Positions 62,991-64,000 of a stretch of 64,000 nucleotides of DNA are shown here, in pieces. Source of the DNA: Polyangiaceae bacterium. GTDB taxonomy: Bacteria > Myxococcota_A > Polyangia > Polyangiales > Polyangiaceae. Numbering within the stretch: position 1 is the stretch's first letter; the number at the start of each line of letters is the position of its first letter. The stretch covers positions 1 through 64,000 of the forward strand of contig JAHBVX010000002.1 in the NCBI GenBank assembly GCA_019637295.1, in the 5' to 3' direction. Both the position numbers and the translations under genes were made by a program. Below the pieces are notes generated by a model. The model saw only the letters and a list, made by a program, of their open reading frames with translations, was not told where the DNA came from and searched no databases.

Positions 62991-63917
62991 ATGCGTCAGG
63001 TTCTACTCGTTCTGGGCTCGCTAGCGTTGACGGCGGTATTGGTCCCGGGTTGCGGCGGCTCGTCGGACGGCACCGGCACGGCGGCTCCCATTCCCAAAGA
63101 ACAGCTCCTCGACCGCATGACCTCCGCGGTGTGCGACAACATCGGGCCATGCTGTTCGCAGCAGGGCTACGCGCACGACCCGGCGAGCTGCAAGCAGCTC
63201 CTCACCCAGTTCTACGGCCAGTTCGTCACGCCGCTGCTCTCCGCGGACGGGGTACAATACGACGCGGCGGCCGCGGGAGCGTGTCTGAAGGCGTTCCAGA
63301 GCGTCGCCGCCTCGTGCGCGGGGGAGCCCGACTCACCGGCCTGCGATCGCGTGTTCGTCGGCACCCTGGCGGACGGGGCAAACTGTCAGCTCGACGAGCA
63401 GTGCAAGGCGCCCCCGGGCGGCTCGGCATACTGCGACGACGGCAAGTGCGTCGCCGAGCCCCGCGGCAAGCTCGGAGATGGGTGCTACAGCACTTGCACC
63501 ACCTCCGGCAACTCCACCAGCTGCAGCGGCGGCGGCGCGTCGAACGGCAACGCCACCTGCTACACCAACGATGGCGTGTTTTGTGGCGAGTCGGGCAACT
63601 GTGAGCAGCTCGCGGGCGCGGGGCAGAGCTGCAGCGGCGGCGGCTGCGTGGCTGGTCACTACTGCGGCAACGGGACGTGCACGCCTCAGCTCGGAGCCGG
63701 CGGCGATTGCGGCGGGAGCTGGGAGGCCTGCAACGCGCAGACGTACTGCACCGACGAGGGCCAGTGCGCCGCCAGACAGCAGAACGGCGCGGACTGCCAG
63801 AGCGCGGAGGAGTGCCAGAGCGACTACTGCGACTACGCCGGCGGCGGCAACACGGGCAAGTGCGCTCCGGACTACTTCGTCACCGAGACGATCTGCAGCG
63901 GACAGCCCAGCCCCTGA
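62991..63917 (+). CDS. Cys-rich (Dickkopf-like) lipoprotein
   Basis: This 308-residue predicted lipoprotein has signal LALTAVLVPGCGGSS. ATG 62991 has a perfect site (GGAGG, six bases upstream). Residues 20-120 carry Cys in NIGPCCSQQGYAHDPASC. The rest is made of short Cys-rich units (GANCQLDEQCKAPPGGSAYC, CGNGTCTPQLGAGGDCGGSW) with many Gly and Asn, as in the family of myxobacterial Dickkopf-N-like lipoproteins. Function is unknown. It is convergent to the partial gene at the window end. Confidence 0.85.
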   Translation: MRQVLLVLGSLALTAVLVPGCGGSSDGTGTAAPIPKEQLLDRMTSAVCDNIGPCCSQQGYAHDPASCKQLLTQFYGQFVTPLLSADGVQYDAAAAGACLKAFQSVAASCAGEPDSPACDRVFVGTLADGANCQLDEQCKAPPGGSAYCDDGKCVAEPRGKLGDGCYSTCTTSGNSTSCSGGGASNGNATCYTNDGVFCGESGNCEQLAGAGQSCSGGGCVAGHYCGNGTCTPQLGAGGDCGGSWEACNAQTYCTDEGQCAARQQNGADCQSAEECQSDYCDYAGGGNTGKCAPDYFVTETICSGQPSP

Positions 63918-64000
63918 TCAGTCCAAGGCAACCCCCGAGTACGGGCACTTCTTGACCAGCTCGGCGCAGTTCGCAGGTGGGGTGCAGTCGAGCCACTGCG
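63918..64000 (-). CDS. 3' end of a Cys-containing protein
   Basis: On the minus strand a frame enters from the right window edge and ends with QWLDCTPPANCAELVKKCPY and a short tail, stopping at 63918-63920. The three Cys residues in 15 positions recall the Cys-rich lipoprotein just upstream on the other strand. The stops of the two genes are adjacent with no gap. Only 26 residues are seen, so the family cannot be given. Confidence 0.6.
   Translation of the reverse strand, partial: QWLDCTPPANCAELVKKCPYSGVALD

Overview
This window is from a GC-rich bacterial chromosome with strong third-position G/C bias. The gene content points to a myxobacterium (Myxococcota, most likely Polyangiales). The clues are sigma-54 activators (one with an FHA domain), a membrane Ser/Thr kinase and a kinase-like pseudokinase, many small lipoproteins with Gly/Ala/Asp-rich linkers, PEGA and FG-GAP secreted proteins, and a Bat (aerotolerance-type) operon. 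This assignment is inference from gene families; no rRNA or tRNA gene is visible.

Layout. 1-3.6 kb: the 3' end of an unknown gene, then a decayed island bounded by an 82-bp direct repeat. The island holds an ISKra4-type transposase remnant, two broken lipoprotein-type genes and an intact vapBC toxin-antitoxin pair. 3.6-9.1 kb (minus): a tight four-gene operon of PEGA/TPR protein, FG-GAP lipoprotein, NtrC-type regulator and FGE-like lipoprotein. 9.3-17 kb (plus, one small minus gene): TPR protein, cytochrome-like lipoprotein, ruvA, zinc-ribbon/FHA protein, Nudix-like protein, ComF, GYF-like membrane protein and a Pro-rich lipoprotein. 17-19.2 kb (minus): dsbD and a TPR protein. 19.2-26.7 kb: two tandem Cys lipoproteins and then a DNA-repair block of ligD, divergent ku, an Smr-domain gene, an unknown gene, and mutS2, which lacks a canonical start codon.

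26.7-36 kb: a peroxiredoxin-YciI fusion, glyQ, an ABC1 kinase, a thioredoxin-like lipoprotein, an MscS channel, a DUF4349-like outer-membrane-type protein and an FHA/sigma-54 activator. 36-44.8 kb: a secreted hydrolase-like protein, a complete eukaryote-type PFK-2/FBPase-2, an outer-membrane-type protein, a translationally coupled PGM1-like ATP-grasp ligase and aspartoacylase-type deacylase, and two secreted esterases. 44.8-50.3 kb (minus): a membrane Ser/Thr kinase, a Rieske protein with a large unknown helical domain coupled to a secreted GH1 beta-glucosidase, and a GNAT enzyme. 50.3-53.9 kb: a membrane pseudokinase and small exported proteins. 54-62.9 kb: a seven-gene moxR-bat operon linked mostly by 4-nt start/stop overlaps, with BatB and BatC fused. 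62.9-64 kb: a Cys-rich lipoprotein and the convergent 3' end of another Cys-rich protein.

The strongest leads for something not well described are the ATP-grasp ligase/deacylase pair (39.6-42.1 kb), the bacterial PFK-2/FBPase-2 (37.0-38.3 kb), the Rieske-helical protein coupled to GH1 (46.4-49.6 kb), the peroxiredoxin-YciI lipoprotein (26.8-27.7 kb) and the pseudokinase (50.4-51.9 kb). All calls come from reading the sequence; no database search was run.
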